Source: Candidatus Sysuiplasma acidicola (GTDB taxonomy: Archaea > Thermoplasmatota > Thermoplasmata > Sysuiplasmatales > Sysuiplasmataceae). From it: a DNA stretch of 64,000 nt. Each line of letters starts with the position of its first letter. The stretch's first letter is position 1. The notes under the pieces are model-generated. The model was not told where the DNA came from, made no database searches, and saw only the letters and a program-made list of their open reading frames with translations. Location: the NCBI GenBank assembly GCA_019721035.1, contig JAHEAA010000007.1, positions 20,740 through 84,739 of the forward strand, read 5' to 3'. Below are positions 8,246 through 16,507 of the stretch, one piece after another. A program made the translations under genes and the position numbers.

Positions 8246-10102
8246 TTACTCTTTTGTGTTTGCGGCCGCGGGCACTTCTTTTGCCATCGGAGTGAAGCTG
8301 CTTTTTCCCGGCGGCAGAACCGAAACAATTTCATCTGATGTTGTTTCAAATTCAGCGTGAAGTGCGGCGGCTATCTTCTCCTTTGTCATCGAACCAGGCG
8401 TCAGGACCACATATCTGTCTGAGTTCGCTCTGATCGCGCTCACCGGCGCGCATGCGATGCGCCTCTCTCCTTCGTATTCGATGACGCCGAGCGCAAGCTC
8501 CAGTTTCAGCCTGTTAAAATAGTTCCTCTTTCCCCTGATCACAAATGCACCCCTCGGCAGGAACTCCCCCGTTTGGGGTGTCTTGCTTACCTGATCAGGC
8601 GTTACCCAGTACGCCGAAGCTGCACCTATCTGCGCATTCCATGCTCTGGAGAAGCACAGTGCGAATCCGCAGGCTTCCTCCAGCGTAGCCTCCGTTACCC
8701 CTTCTTTCCATTTGACAACCGTACTCGGCGCTCCGTACACGTCAGCATGTGCATAGCGGTCTGTCTGCGCAAGATGCCTGGACACGAGTCTGTCGTTTGT
8801 TTTCGCATCCCGTCCGGCGATTACCAGGCATCCTTCGCTGCTTATAAACCACCTGTATGTGTCGAACCAGAATCTCTTTGATGCCTTCCTCATGTGCAGT
8901 GCCTGTTTAGGCTTCAGGGAACTAGGGCGGCTGCTCTCCATCTCGGCCAGCGCTTTCTCGGCTCTCCTGAGTTTCCTGTCAATCTCCTTCGCCTGATCAT
9001 AGATTGAAGAGGCGATAGTGTCTATGTCCTTTGATGTGTCGATCTCCAGCGTGCATCCACCCGCATTGACGGAGATCACGTTGCCTGCTTTCCGCGTATA
9101 TGTATATGGTGCATCGTTACCTTTCCTGAATGCAGAGATGAGTTTTCCGAACTGTGCGTAATCTGCATATATGGAATCGGCAAAGTTTCTCGCCTTCTTC
9201 CCCTCTTCCGTGAGATTCCGTATTGCCTCTCTCTGTCTTTCGAGCAGCTTTTCATGTTTTTCGGCCGCGTCATCCTTCTGTTCTGTCCTCCTGTTGCTGA
9301 TGTATTGCAGTATGGCGTCGCTGATGGACCGGCACTCCCTTCTCTCGAGTCCGGAGAAAATTGCGAAAGGAACCGGTGTGAATTGTACCGCGTAGCCGTC
9401 TGAATAGTAGACCACAGGATGCGGCTTCTCAATGGTCTCGAGTATTATGCCATCTGTCGTCTCCTTCAGCTTTTTCATCTGTTCTTCCGTGAGCTCGGAA
9501 GGTCTTGTCTCCTTCACGATGCCTGTCCTCGAACAAATCTCCTCGGCAAAATCCGGGCCGAGTCCGAGCACAGTGGCAAGCGATCTCACAATGTCGGCCC
9601 TGGAAGAGAGGAGTGCTTCCCTGAATGCCCCGAACTGGGCAGCCCGGGCATCAAATCTCAGTCCGGGCCTGACATATTCGTTACCCTGTTTGATCTCCGC
9701 ACTTCCTCTCCGCTCATATTTCATGGCGGCTGTGATTTTTCCCGACTCAACGACAAGCACGTTTCCCCGTCCCATCAGTTCAAAGACAATCTCGGCATTC
9801 TCCGGCCTTGAAAAACTCATACGTATGAGCCGATCAAATCCTTCCTGCTTCACGTCCGTTACTCTTGAGTTGTCAAATTTTCTGCGGATCGTTGCTGAGA
9901 ATTCACCGACTTCAGCCCCATCCTGTTTCTCGAGTCTCTCAGTCAGGAAGAGGAAAAGGCCGTCTGCAAGAACGAGTTCACGTTTCATGGACGGCGCATT
10001 GAACCGGATCGAGAAAGGTTTCCCGCCAAACGCCTTTTCGGCATATGCACCAATCAGCGTGGAGAGTTCCCTCTGCAGCAGCAGCACGTCGAGGGAAGTC
10101 AT
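8246..10102 (-). CDS. rqcH: RqcH/NFACT-family ribosome quality control protein
   Basis: Homologue of Rqc2/RqcH/FbpA, which binds stalled large ribosomal subunits with tRNA and directs C-terminal tailing of the nascent chain. The NFACT-N region covers about residues 1-190 (LMGRGN near residue 115), followed by helix-hairpin-helix and coiled-coil segments (about 260-390) and an NFACT-R domain near residues 405-530 containing AHADVYGAPSTVVK. Length (618 aa) is typical for archaea. The frame is open to a TTG at 10120, but the ATG at 10102 follows a GAGGA element 10 bp upstream. It lies 34 bp before the aldehyde dehydrogenase start, so cotranscription is possible. Confidence 0.9.
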   Translation of the reverse strand: MTSLDVLLLQRELSTLIGAYAEKAFGGKPFSIRFNAPSMKRELVLADGLFLFLTERLEKQDGAEVGEFSATIRRKFDNSRVTDVKQEGFDRLIRMSFSRPENAEIVFELMGRGNVLVVESGKITAAMKYERRGSAEIKQGNEYVRPGLRFDARAAQFGAFREALLSSRADIVRSLATVLGLGPDFAEEICSRTGIVKETRPSELTEEQMKKLKETTDGIILETIEKPHPVVYYSDGYAVQFTPVPFAIFSGLERRECRSISDAILQYISNRRTEQKDDAAEKHEKLLERQREAIRNLTEEGKKARNFADSIYADYAQFGKLISAFRKGNDAPYTYTRKAGNVISVNAGGCTLEIDTSKDIDTIASSIYDQAKEIDRKLRRAEKALAEMESSRPSSLKPKQALHMRKASKRFWFDTYRWFISSEGCLVIAGRDAKTNDRLVSRHLAQTDRYAHADVYGAPSTVVKWKEGVTEATLEEACGFALCFSRAWNAQIGAASAYWVTPDQVSKTPQTGEFLPRGAFVIRGKRNYFNRLKLELALGVIEYEGERRIACAPVSAIRANSDRYVVLTPGSMTKEKIAAALHAEFETTSDEIVSVLPPGKSSFTPMAKEVPAAANTKE

Positions 10103-10188
10103 TGAATTCTTGTTCCTCAATCAGACACACTTCCGGTATGCAGCAGGCTTTGAGCTGTTTTCGCCGGTGACCTTACGGTTGACGAAAA

Positions 10189-10195
10189 TTTAATA
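10189..10195 (+). promoter_or_regulatory. TATA box of tRNA-Thr
   Basis: TTTAATA preceded by an A-rich BRE-like stretch (CGAAAA), centred about 30 bp before the first base of the tRNA, the expected archaeal spacing. Confidence 0.65.
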
Positions 10196-10221
10196 CCTTG
10201 GGCCAGTTTCTGAGCTGACAG

Positions 10222-10327
10222 GCCACTGTAGCTTAGTGGTAGCGCATATTGCGCCACTATATAGCGACGCCTTGGTATCATCCGCACAATGAGGCGTAGG
10301 TCGAGGGTTCAATTCCCTCCAGTGGCT
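10222..10327 (+). tRNA. tRNA-Thr (anticodon GGU) with two introns
   Basis: Acceptor stem GCCACTG (10222-10228) pairs with CAGTGGC (10320-10326); U73 is at 10327. T arm: GAGGG-TTCAATT-CCCTC (10303-10319). Anticodon stem: ACGCC (10267-10271) with GGCGT (10293-10297). The canonical intron is 10278-10291 (14 nt, between positions 37 and 38), leaving loop TTGGTA+A and anticodon GGU at 10274-10276. A second 20-nt intron at 10241-10260 lies in the D loop between positions 20 and 21; removal gives GCTT-AGTGGTA-TAGC with the common 13:22 mismatch. Mature length is 72 nt. U73 is known for threonine tRNAs in parts of the archaea, including Thermoplasma. Confidence 0.88.
10241..10260 (+). other. Non-canonical tRNA intron in the D loop (bulge-helix-bulge)
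   Basis: The flanks fold into an hBHBh' motif: outer helix GCTT/TAGC (one U-U mismatch), 4-bp central helix AGTG (10235-10238) with CACT (10255-10258), 3-nt bulges GTA (10239-10241) and ATA (10259-10261), and inner helix GCGC (10242-10245) with GCGC (10251-10254) around a 5-nt loop. Archaeal splicing endonuclease cuts after the second bulge base, which excises exactly 10241-10260 and restores a canonical D arm. Confidence 0.8.
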
Positions 10328-10569
10328 CCTGACAACTAATGATGTTTCTGCCGATCCATGGAATTGTATTTTTCTATCCCGCCGAAATCGGCATTGTGCC
10401 TTATCCTTGCTCCTGTGATGCAGCCTGTCTCTGTCTGTATGCATTCCATGCACCCTGCTGAACATCCAACCGCGTAGCGAATCTGTCGGTCGATAATGAT
10501 GGCGATATGTAATTGTGCTGATGGAAAGCTTATTGAATTGCTAGCGTATCGAACCACGGCAGGTTGCGC

Positions 10570-12123
10570 ATGGCTGAGTCTCTGGCACGGAAGTCGCTGT
10601 TCACAACACTCATAAACATTTTCGGCGCTGTCGTAGCTTACGCCGGTATTTTTGTTATATCTAGATTAATGCCTGCTCCTACAAATGAATTGACCATCGG
10701 TCTGATTGGTTTCACCGTCAGTTATGTGGGCATCTTCCTGCCGGTCAGCAGGCTTGGCTTCGGAACTGCGCACATAAAGAAGGTGTCAGAGGGTGCCGAC
10801 ATCGGTGAATGCAATGGTGCAATGATGCTCATAACTGCTGTTCTCACCGGCCTGATGTCTCTTCTCGTTTTTGCAACCATATTTCTGTGGGTCTATCTGC
10901 TTCATCACGGATTCGAGACGCCCCTGGAGCTTCAGGGAATATGGATAATGCTCGGCTATACCATTGTCACTGTGTTTGCGAGTGTGCCAATGGCAACATT
11001 CAGCGCGAGGAGGGAGGTCGCGAAGGCACAGATAGGCACATTTGCAGGGCATATCGTCAGGGTCGCCGTAATAGTGTTCGTTGTTTTTTCCAGTCTTTCA
11101 GTAATCGATGTCATCTGGGCATATTTCCTGGGCGGAGTGGCTTCTGCTGCTGTGACCTTCTATTATTTCAGGGGATACCCTCTCCGTAGACCCAGTAAGT
11201 CCATACTCAGGGAATACAGGAAATTTGCTGATCCTCTCCTCCTGCCATCGCTCATCGGTATGCTTCCTGTGAGCCTGTCGGTCGTGCTTGTCCAGTTCTT
11301 CTGGCATCTGCAGGTTGCTGGCCTGTTCTATGCCGGTTTCAGGATTACTTCAGTGTTCGTCATACTCGGCGGCAGCGTCTCGAGTGTAATATTCCCGCGG
11401 ATATCTGAACTTCACAGCAGCGGTAGCGGAGGACAGATAAAGGACAGCACGTTGAAGTCTGAATATTTTCTGTCTTTTGTGCTCGCGCCTGTATCGGCAT
11501 TCCTTCTGGTATATCCGGGCGGGATACTCCACGTCATAATGTCCAACAGTTTTCTTAAAGCATCGGAACCGCTCGGAATACTCGCATTGTGGCTTTATGT
11601 CAATGGGATAGCAGGTCCAAAAAACAGTGTTGTCGGGGGTATGAACAGGCCACGGACGCTGGGATGGATTTCAATCGCCAGCACGTTTGTTTCGATAGCT
11701 GTCATGGTGATTGCGATACCCGGCTCAATCTTTAGCATCCGACTGCTCGGCCTCGGAGCAGACGGCGCTGCATTCGGACTGCTTGCCGGTGCAATGGTGA
11801 CATATTTCCTGTCCCACCGACATGCAGATAAGCTTGCAGGCACGGGTTTCAGCTTCAAAGTTATTGGCTTCATCATAGAGGCGATAGCCGCATATGCGCT
11901 CATCTATCCGCTGACATATGCACTGCCGCTTAGCCTTTGGGAGTGGTACGATGTTCTGTTGTTCGCCTGCCTCGGAATGCTTGCTTACGTGGGTCTTGGT
12001 ATCCTCACCCGAATGGTCGGTTTCGGGGACATCAAAGTGCTGATTGAATCATTTAATCCTGTTGCAATGCGCAGGTATGTCTCTGATGAACTGAAGTCGG
12101 AATTCTCCGACGGAAAAAAGTGA
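10570..12123 (+). CDS. Polysaccharide/lipid-linked oligosaccharide flippase (MOP superfamily)
   Basis: Multi-pass membrane protein of the Wzx/MATE-like superfamily, likely moving lipid-linked saccharides for surface glycosylation across the membrane. About 14 hydrophobic segments spread over 517 aa; the first (FTTLINIFGAVVAYAGIFVI) follows a short basic N-terminus, as in Wzx proteins, and an F..PLLLPSLI-like segment starts the second half. The ATG at 10570 is chosen over an in-frame TTG at 10564. Given several Asn-rich secreted proteins in this window, a role in N-glycan or surface polysaccharide export is plausible but inferred. The 240 bp between tRNA-Thr and this gene contain a T-run near 10365, possibly the tRNA terminator, and no supported gene. 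Confidence 0.8.
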   Translation: MAESLARKSLFTTLINIFGAVVAYAGIFVISRLMPAPTNELTIGLIGFTVSYVGIFLPVSRLGFGTAHIKKVSEGADIGECNGAMMLITAVLTGLMSLLVFATIFLWVYLLHHGFETPLELQGIWIMLGYTIVTVFASVPMATFSARREVAKAQIGTFAGHIVRVAVIVFVVFSSLSVIDVIWAYFLGGVASAAVTFYYFRGYPLRRPSKSILREYRKFADPLLLPSLIGMLPVSLSVVLVQFFWHLQVAGLFYAGFRITSVFVILGGSVSSVIFPRISELHSSGSGGQIKDSTLKSEYFLSFVLAPVSAFLLVYPGGILHVIMSNSFLKASEPLGILALWLYVNGIAGPKNSVVGGMNRPRTLGWISIASTFVSIAVMVIAIPGSIFSIRLLGLGADGAAFGLLAGAMVTYFLSHRHADKLAGTGFSFKVIGFIIEAIAAYALIYPLTYALPLSLWEWYDVLLFACLGMLAYVGLGILTRMVGFGDIKVLIESFNPVAMRRYVSDELKSEFSDGKK

Positions 12124-12135
12124 TTGCCGCCTGAG

Positions 12136-12495
12136 TCAGAAATATTCCCAGACTATGTCTTCATCCAGGCCTATTCTGCCGATCCATTCAACTGTTGCAT
12201 TCATGCATTCCGTCGGCACGAGCAGTCTGTATTCATGGCCTTCGGCCTGCACCATCACGAGGGAAGTTAGCCGTTCTTCGGCACTTAACGTTCGTATTGT
12301 TTCGCAGGTTTCCACCTGAACAACGACACCTATGCCTTTTTCATTGAAACCGATGAGATCGGGCTGAACTCCGTTGATTTTTCCAGGCTCCTGTTCACCT
12401 TCGATCAGCGCTGCCACTGCATGAAATCCTTCGTTCTTCAGCGTGGCGAACATGCTCCTTCTCATCTCCAGTAGTTTATCGTCAGTTTCGCTCAT
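12136..12495 (-). CDS. Hypothetical protein, possible PD-(D/E)xK-like fold
   Basis: Small soluble protein of 119 aa. It contains a QPDLIGFNEKGIGVVVQVET segment (residues about 44-63), reminiscent of the Asp ... Val-Glu core of restriction-endonuclease-like domains (PD followed 10-20 residues later by a hydrophobic strand ending in E-x-E/K), although the final Lys is not obvious. The flanking sequence is mixed helix and strand without membrane segments. It is convergent with the flippase (12 bp apart) and 66 bp downstream of the hydroxyacid dehydrogenase start. Function unknown; the fold suggestion is weak. Confidence 0.7.
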   Translation of the reverse strand: MSETDDKLLEMRRSMFATLKNEGFHAVAALIEGEQEPGKINGVQPDLIGFNEKGIGVVVQVETCETIRTLSAEERLTSLVMVQAEGHEYRLLVPTECMNATVEWIGRIGLDEDIVWEYF

Positions 12496-12561
12496 ATCAC
12501 TTCGCAGAGTCCCCGGGCCATTAAATAAAATGTCTGTCCGAGCCAGCGGGACACACTGCGC

Positions 12562-13533
12562 TCAGAGGTAATCAGCCCTGTTAACAATGTTATGCGGCTT
12601 TTTTCCCTGCGCATATCTCACTACGTTTTCATAGGCCCTGATCAAAGAACGTCTTCCCGTGCCGGCGACTGCGCCTGAATTGTGCGGCGAACCGGCGAAA
12701 TTGGGCAGCGACAGAAAGTCATGCCCTGGCGTGAATTTTGAGCCCTCAGCAGGCTCATTCCACCAGGTGTCAATGCCGGCCCGGAAGCCCGGATTTTCTT
12801 TCAGATGTTCATAAAGATCGTTTTCAATAATAATCCGACCCCTCGCGACGTTAACGAGTACTGCATCTTTCTTCATGATTTCCAGTTTGCTTTTGCTGAA
12901 GAGACCTCTCGTCTGCTTTGTGAGCGGTGAAGCGATCACCACAACGTCGGATGTTTGCAACATGTCGTCAATACCGTCCGGCGTTGTGAATAAATCCACG
13001 TCCTCTTCTTGCGGTTTACTTCTTGAAACGGCAAATATGCGCATGCCCAGCGCCTTTCCGATCTTCGCAACCTCCTTCCCTATGCCTCCGAACCCGAAAA
13101 CGCCAAGCGTCGCACCCTCAAGTTCCAGCGACCGGGCCTTGTTGTCGAATATACCCTGCCTCATCATCGCCTCATTTGCCTTGATGTTCTTTGCAAGTGA
13201 CATGATCAGTGCGAACGCGTGCTCTGCCACAGGCTCTGAATAGGCGCCTGCATTGCTGCAAACCGTTATTGTTTCAGGTATGGAAGAGAACCTGATGTAA
13301 TCCACCCCGGCGGACAAAGTCTGCAGAAGCTTGACGTTCTTGCATCTGGCCACAAGATCGTACAGCGCCTCGGCTCTGTTCCATCCCCATCCGATGAACA
13401 GCACATCAAAATCTTTCAGTTCCTGGTCCGTGAATTCTCTCCATTGAGTGTTGACCAAACCGCACCCGGACGCCAGTCTGTCGATTGCATCCCTTGCCTC
13501 ACTTTCCAGGTGCGCAGCTATCAGGACTTTCAA
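12562..13533 (-). CDS. D-isomer-specific 2-hydroxyacid dehydrogenase
   Basis: NAD(P)-dependent oxidoreductase acting on 2-keto acids or D-2-hydroxy acids (glyoxylate/hydroxypyruvate reductase-like). The SAGVDYI motif of the substrate domain lies near residue 82; the Rossmann motif GVFGFGGIGKEVA spans about 142-154; the substrate-binding Arg is in NVARGR near 230; the catalytic Glu is near 262 and the His in SPHNSG near 285. Length (323 aa) is normal. Substrate cannot be read from sequence. Confidence 0.88.
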   Translation of the reverse strand: MKVLIAAHLESEARDAIDRLASGCGLVNTQWREFTDQELKDFDVLFIGWGWNRAEALYDLVARCKNVKLLQTLSAGVDYIRFSSIPETITVCSNAGAYSEPVAEHAFALIMSLAKNIKANEAMMRQGIFDNKARSLELEGATLGVFGFGGIGKEVAKIGKALGMRIFAVSRSKPQEEDVDLFTTPDGIDDMLQTSDVVVIASPLTKQTRGLFSKSKLEIMKKDAVLVNVARGRIIIENDLYEHLKENPGFRAGIDTWWNEPAEGSKFTPGHDFLSLPNFAGSPHNSGAVAGTGRRSLIRAYENVVRYAQGKKPHNIVNRADYL

Positions 13534-13653
13534 TGTCTGCCTCCCGCAATGTTAATCAAGCAAGCCGGCCCGGTCGGATTTACTGTGTGTTCTCTCATAT
13601 GCCCTTTTCACATATAGCACAATGATTAAAGTTTGTTCTTTCATGAACCTTCG

Positions 13654-14418
13654 ATGAGCAGCTCTTTACCGCCGGAAATGATCGACAGGGTCTTTCGAAC
13701 AGATATACTGGAATTACTCGGCAAACTTCCTGACGGCTCCATTGATATGGTTTACGGTGACCCCGATTACAACATGGGTGTGAGTTACGGAGGCGTCTCA
13801 TACAGGATGGACTTTGACGACTACATTGACTGGTACTCAAAAGTAGCTGCCGAATCTGTACGTGTGCTGAAGGAAACAGGCAATGCATTTTTCATAAATT
13901 TTCCGAAACAGAATGCGTACCTGCGCGTAAAGTGCCTTGATGAATTATGCTATGACGTTCGCGACTATTCATGGGTTTATAACACGAATGTTGGCCATAC
14001 TCCGCGCCATTTTACTACTGCTCACAGAAGCATACTGCACTGCATTAAGACAAAATACAACAGATTCTTCAAGGAGGCCGTCGCCCAGCCTTACAAGAAT
14101 CCTTCCGATAGACGGATAAGGGAGAATCTGAAGAACGGATCAAAGGGAAGGATGCCATATGACTGGTTCTATTTCGACCTGGTGAAGAACGTGAGCCAGG
14201 AAAAGACCGCACATGCATGCCAGATACCACAAAAACTGTCAGCAATGCTCATCAGCGCGTGTACCCTTGCCGGCGACACTGTGCTGATACTGTTTGGCGG
14301 CAGCGGTTCGGAAATTGTGTGCTGTCGTGATATGGGACGGAAGTACATTTCTGCGGAAATCGACGAAAGGTATTATCGTATTATAACGGAAAGGCTTGGC
14401 CGAAGCACAAAGGGTTAA
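13654..14418 (+). CDS. Orphan DNA methyltransferase (N6-adenine or N4-cytosine, beta class)
   Basis: Amino-methylating DNA methyltransferase. The catalytic motif IV appears early as D-P-D-Y (residues 36-39, with Asp replacing the usual second Pro), and the SAM-binding motif ILFGGSGSE comes late, near residue 213, the order of beta-class enzymes. A target-recognition region with many His and Arg residues lies between. No restriction endonuclease is adjacent, so it is probably an orphan regulatory or housekeeping methylase. The ATG at 13654 is 27 bp behind a GATTAAAG box (13624-13631), a leaderless layout; an in-frame TTG at 13633 is less likely. Confidence 0.87.
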   Translation: MSSSLPPEMIDRVFRTDILELLGKLPDGSIDMVYGDPDYNMGVSYGGVSYRMDFDDYIDWYSKVAAESVRVLKETGNAFFINFPKQNAYLRVKCLDELCYDVRDYSWVYNTNVGHTPRHFTTAHRSILHCIKTKYNRFFKEAVAQPYKNPSDRRIRENLKNGSKGRMPYDWFYFDLVKNVSQEKTAHACQIPQKLSAMLISACTLAGDTVLILFGGSGSEIVCCRDMGRKYISAEIDERYYRIITERLGRSTKG

Positions 14419-14525
14419 ATGCGCATGCACTTTCGCCCGCACTGTCAGAAATTTTGTCAGTCTGTATTAAAAGTTAAATATCGTCACCTTTTCCTTCAAC
14501 CCATGAACATGGTCAGGCAATAAGC

Positions 14526-15374
14526 ATGCTACCGAATTTCCTATATCTTCTTGCAATCGCATTTCCCGCGGGTATATTGGGTGCAATGACTGGAATCGGC
14601 GGTGGAATCATTCTCATTCCCGTGCTCACTCTGATTGGTATACCAATCAAATATGCGATTGCTGCCAGCATTATGTCGACGATCGCGACTTCAAGCGGCT
14701 CGGCGTCTGCATACGTCCGCGATCGCCTCTCTAATGTAAGAATAGGAATGTATCTTGAAATGTTCACCGTTCCCGGCGCTGTTATCGGCGCCACAATCGC
14801 TGTTATACTTCCCTCAAAATATGATTTTATTCTCTTTTTCACATTCGCAGCAGTACTGCTCATATCGTGGTGGCAGCTGCTGACCGTCAAAAGGTCTTCC
14901 GAACTGCCTTATGTTGAGAAGCAGGACAGGGCATCGAAGTGGCTCACTCTACACGGTGTCTATTTCGACAAGGTCAGCGAGAAATGGATATACTACAAGT
15001 CAACCCATGCGCTGGAGGGCGGTTCCGCTATGTTTGGTGTTGGCATGCTAGCAGGTCTGCTCGGTATTGGCGCGGGGGCCCTAAAGGTCACAGTAATGGA
15101 TTTGATAATGAACCTGTCAGGAAAGGTATCAACAACAACAAGCAACTTCATTATCGGTGTCACTGCGCTTGCCGGCAGCAGCGTCTTCATCGCCGCAGGA
15201 CTTGTTAACGTCGGCATTGTCGCTCCTGTCATGATCGGTGTTACTGCGGGTGCCTTTCTTGGAACAAAGTTTCTGGTAAAGATGAGAAATGTCCAGGTAC
15301 GGTACATGTTTCTGTTCATCTTGCTGGGACTTGCTATTGAGATGATACTCAGAGGTGCAGGTGTTCTGCCATGA
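14526..15374 (+). CDS. TauE/SafE-family anion exporter
   Basis: Membrane protein of the sulfite exporter TauE/SafE family (282 aa, 7-8 hydrophobic segments). The first repeat carries the typical GxxGAMTGIGGGIILIPVL signature at residues about 16-34, and the second half repeats it as GMLAGLLGIGAGALKV near residue 180. Its stop overlaps the start of the next gene (ATGA), so the two are translationally coupled. In archaea such pairs are recurrent, and the export of sulfite, sulfoacetate or a related small anion is inferred from the family. A GTTAAAT box lies near 14474. Confidence 0.87.
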   Translation: MLPNFLYLLAIAFPAGILGAMTGIGGGIILIPVLTLIGIPIKYAIAASIMSTIATSSGSASAYVRDRLSNVRIGMYLEMFTVPGAVIGATIAVILPSKYDFILFFTFAAVLLISWWQLLTVKRSSELPYVEKQDRASKWLTLHGVYFDKVSEKWIYYKSTHALEGGSAMFGVGMLAGLLGIGAGALKVTVMDLIMNLSGKVSTTTSNFIIGVTALAGSSVFIAAGLVNVGIVAPVMIGVTAGAFLGTKFLVKMRNVQVRYMFLFILLGLAIEMILRGAGVLP

Positions 15375-15862
15375 AGGGAAAAACCGATATGAAACTGGAC
15401 AGCAGATTCACCACAGATGGAGACATAATCATATCATTCCCCGCTGATCACGACGAAATAGGCAGAATCGAGGAAGAAGTGAACGAGATCAGGCAGCGAA
15501 AAGGGCTTGATCTTGAGGCGGCGCTCAGCTACGTCCTGCTGTACGGCGTCCTGATAGCCATGATCGTAACATCTGCCGGTGTCATTGATTTTTATATACA
15601 AAATCACAGTCTGGAAATTAACCAGATTGCGCATGTATCCAGCTTTGCCGCTTACGTTTCAAGTGCCACCGGTGCAGTGCTCTCGGGCCACGAATCGTGG
15701 TTCGGCATTCTTTCCCTTGGAATAATCATACTGATGCTCACCCCCTACATCAGGGTTCTATCGTCCTGGGTGTATTTTCTGGTCAAGGAAAAAAACACCA
15801 AATATGTAGTCATCACACTCTGGGTCCTCGTCATACTCACTGTCAGCCTGTATCTCCGGTGA
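15371..15862 (+). CDS. DUF1634 family membrane protein
   Basis: Membrane protein of 163 aa with a charged N-terminal segment of about 50 residues followed by three hydrophobic helices (about 58-78, 113-132 and 142-160). The arrangement and its position immediately downstream of a TauE/SafE gene match the DUF1634 family, which commonly accompanies these exporters. The start ATG overlaps the upstream stop (ATGA). It probably forms part of, or regulates, the same transporter; no catalytic motif is visible. Confidence 0.82.
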   Translation: MKGKTDMKLDSRFTTDGDIIISFPADHDEIGRIEEEVNEIRQRKGLDLEAALSYVLLYGVLIAMIVTSAGVIDFYIQNHSLEINQIAHVSSFAAYVSSATGAVLSGHESWFGILSLGIIILMLTPYIRVLSSWVYFLVKEKNTKYVVITLWVLVILTVSLYLR

Positions 15863-15929
15863 AATACAGAGACACTCCGGGCAACCAGCCCGCAGCATAC
15901 TCCCTCGTCAAAAAGCCGGTCTCTCACTT

Positions 15930-16106
15930 TCAGACAATTCCGTTAATCACATCATCTATCCTCATTCCAAATGCAAGGAATACAATTATTGTGCCAATCA
16001 TGATCAGGATATCGCGGGAGACCGCCTCAACCGTGAGTCCTGCACCGATGCCCAGAAGTGCGAAGTGGCCCGTGTATCTGGTGCACTTTCTTCCTTTTAC
16101 AGCCAT
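15930..16106 (-). CDS. Small two-helix membrane protein (58 aa)
   Basis: Too short for common cut-offs but well supported. The ATG at 16106 is the first in frame after a stop, with CCGGAG immediately upstream. The N-terminus is basic (MAVKGRKCTRYTGH), followed by two hydrophobic helices (about 14-30 and 33-50) separated by a short polar turn and a terminal IDDVINGIV. It faces the DUF1634 gene with a 67-bp gap. No family is recognised; with TauE/SafE-DUF1634 and DoxX nearby it may belong to the same membrane system, which is speculative. Confidence 0.7.
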   Translation of the reverse strand: MAVKGRKCTRYTGHFALLGIGAGLTVEAVSRDILIMIGTIIVFLAFGMRIDDVINGIV

Positions 16107-16507
16107 CTCCGGTCACTGTCTGAGAATTCTGCATGGTGCTTTGAAATTCTCAAACGCCTCATTGTCAGGCGCGAATTAAAACTTCAGCTATACTCTCTCA
16201 TGGCGATATGAAGCAGGAAATCGCTTTTCCTCATATTCAATGGAAGCACGATTCCCAGCCTGTTTTCACTCCCGGAGGATTCATAGAATGCATCTCACAC
16301 TGAAACGCGATGTGCGGAGAATGTGATATTTGTCTAATCCTGCACACTGGAGAAACCGTTGAAACAGCATCTGCATCCGATCTCAACTCACATACAACCT
16401 GCAGGAACGCTCTTTTGGCCATTTAGATTTATTCCGTGCGCCTTAGCCGATGAACAGATATTTAAAAGCACAAAGCACTCAACTCCAGTACATCCTCGGG
16501 TAAAAAC
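16107..16507. other. Intergenic region with promoter
   Basis: About 400 bp. It holds the promoter of the downstream membrane gene pair (TTTAAA at 16460-16465). No RNA or protein gene is supported; a 61-codon minus-strand frame reads as non-coding. Confidence 0.4.

Noticed and set aside
10336..10557. 73-codon minus-strand frame between tRNA-Thr and the flippase gene
   Set aside because: Contains clustered Cys residues but no start signals or promoter, unusual codon use, and it lies over the presumed tRNA terminator.
16237..16422. 61-codon minus-strand frame starting MAKRAFLQ
   Set aside because: No ribosome site or promoter, and composition unlike genes in the window.
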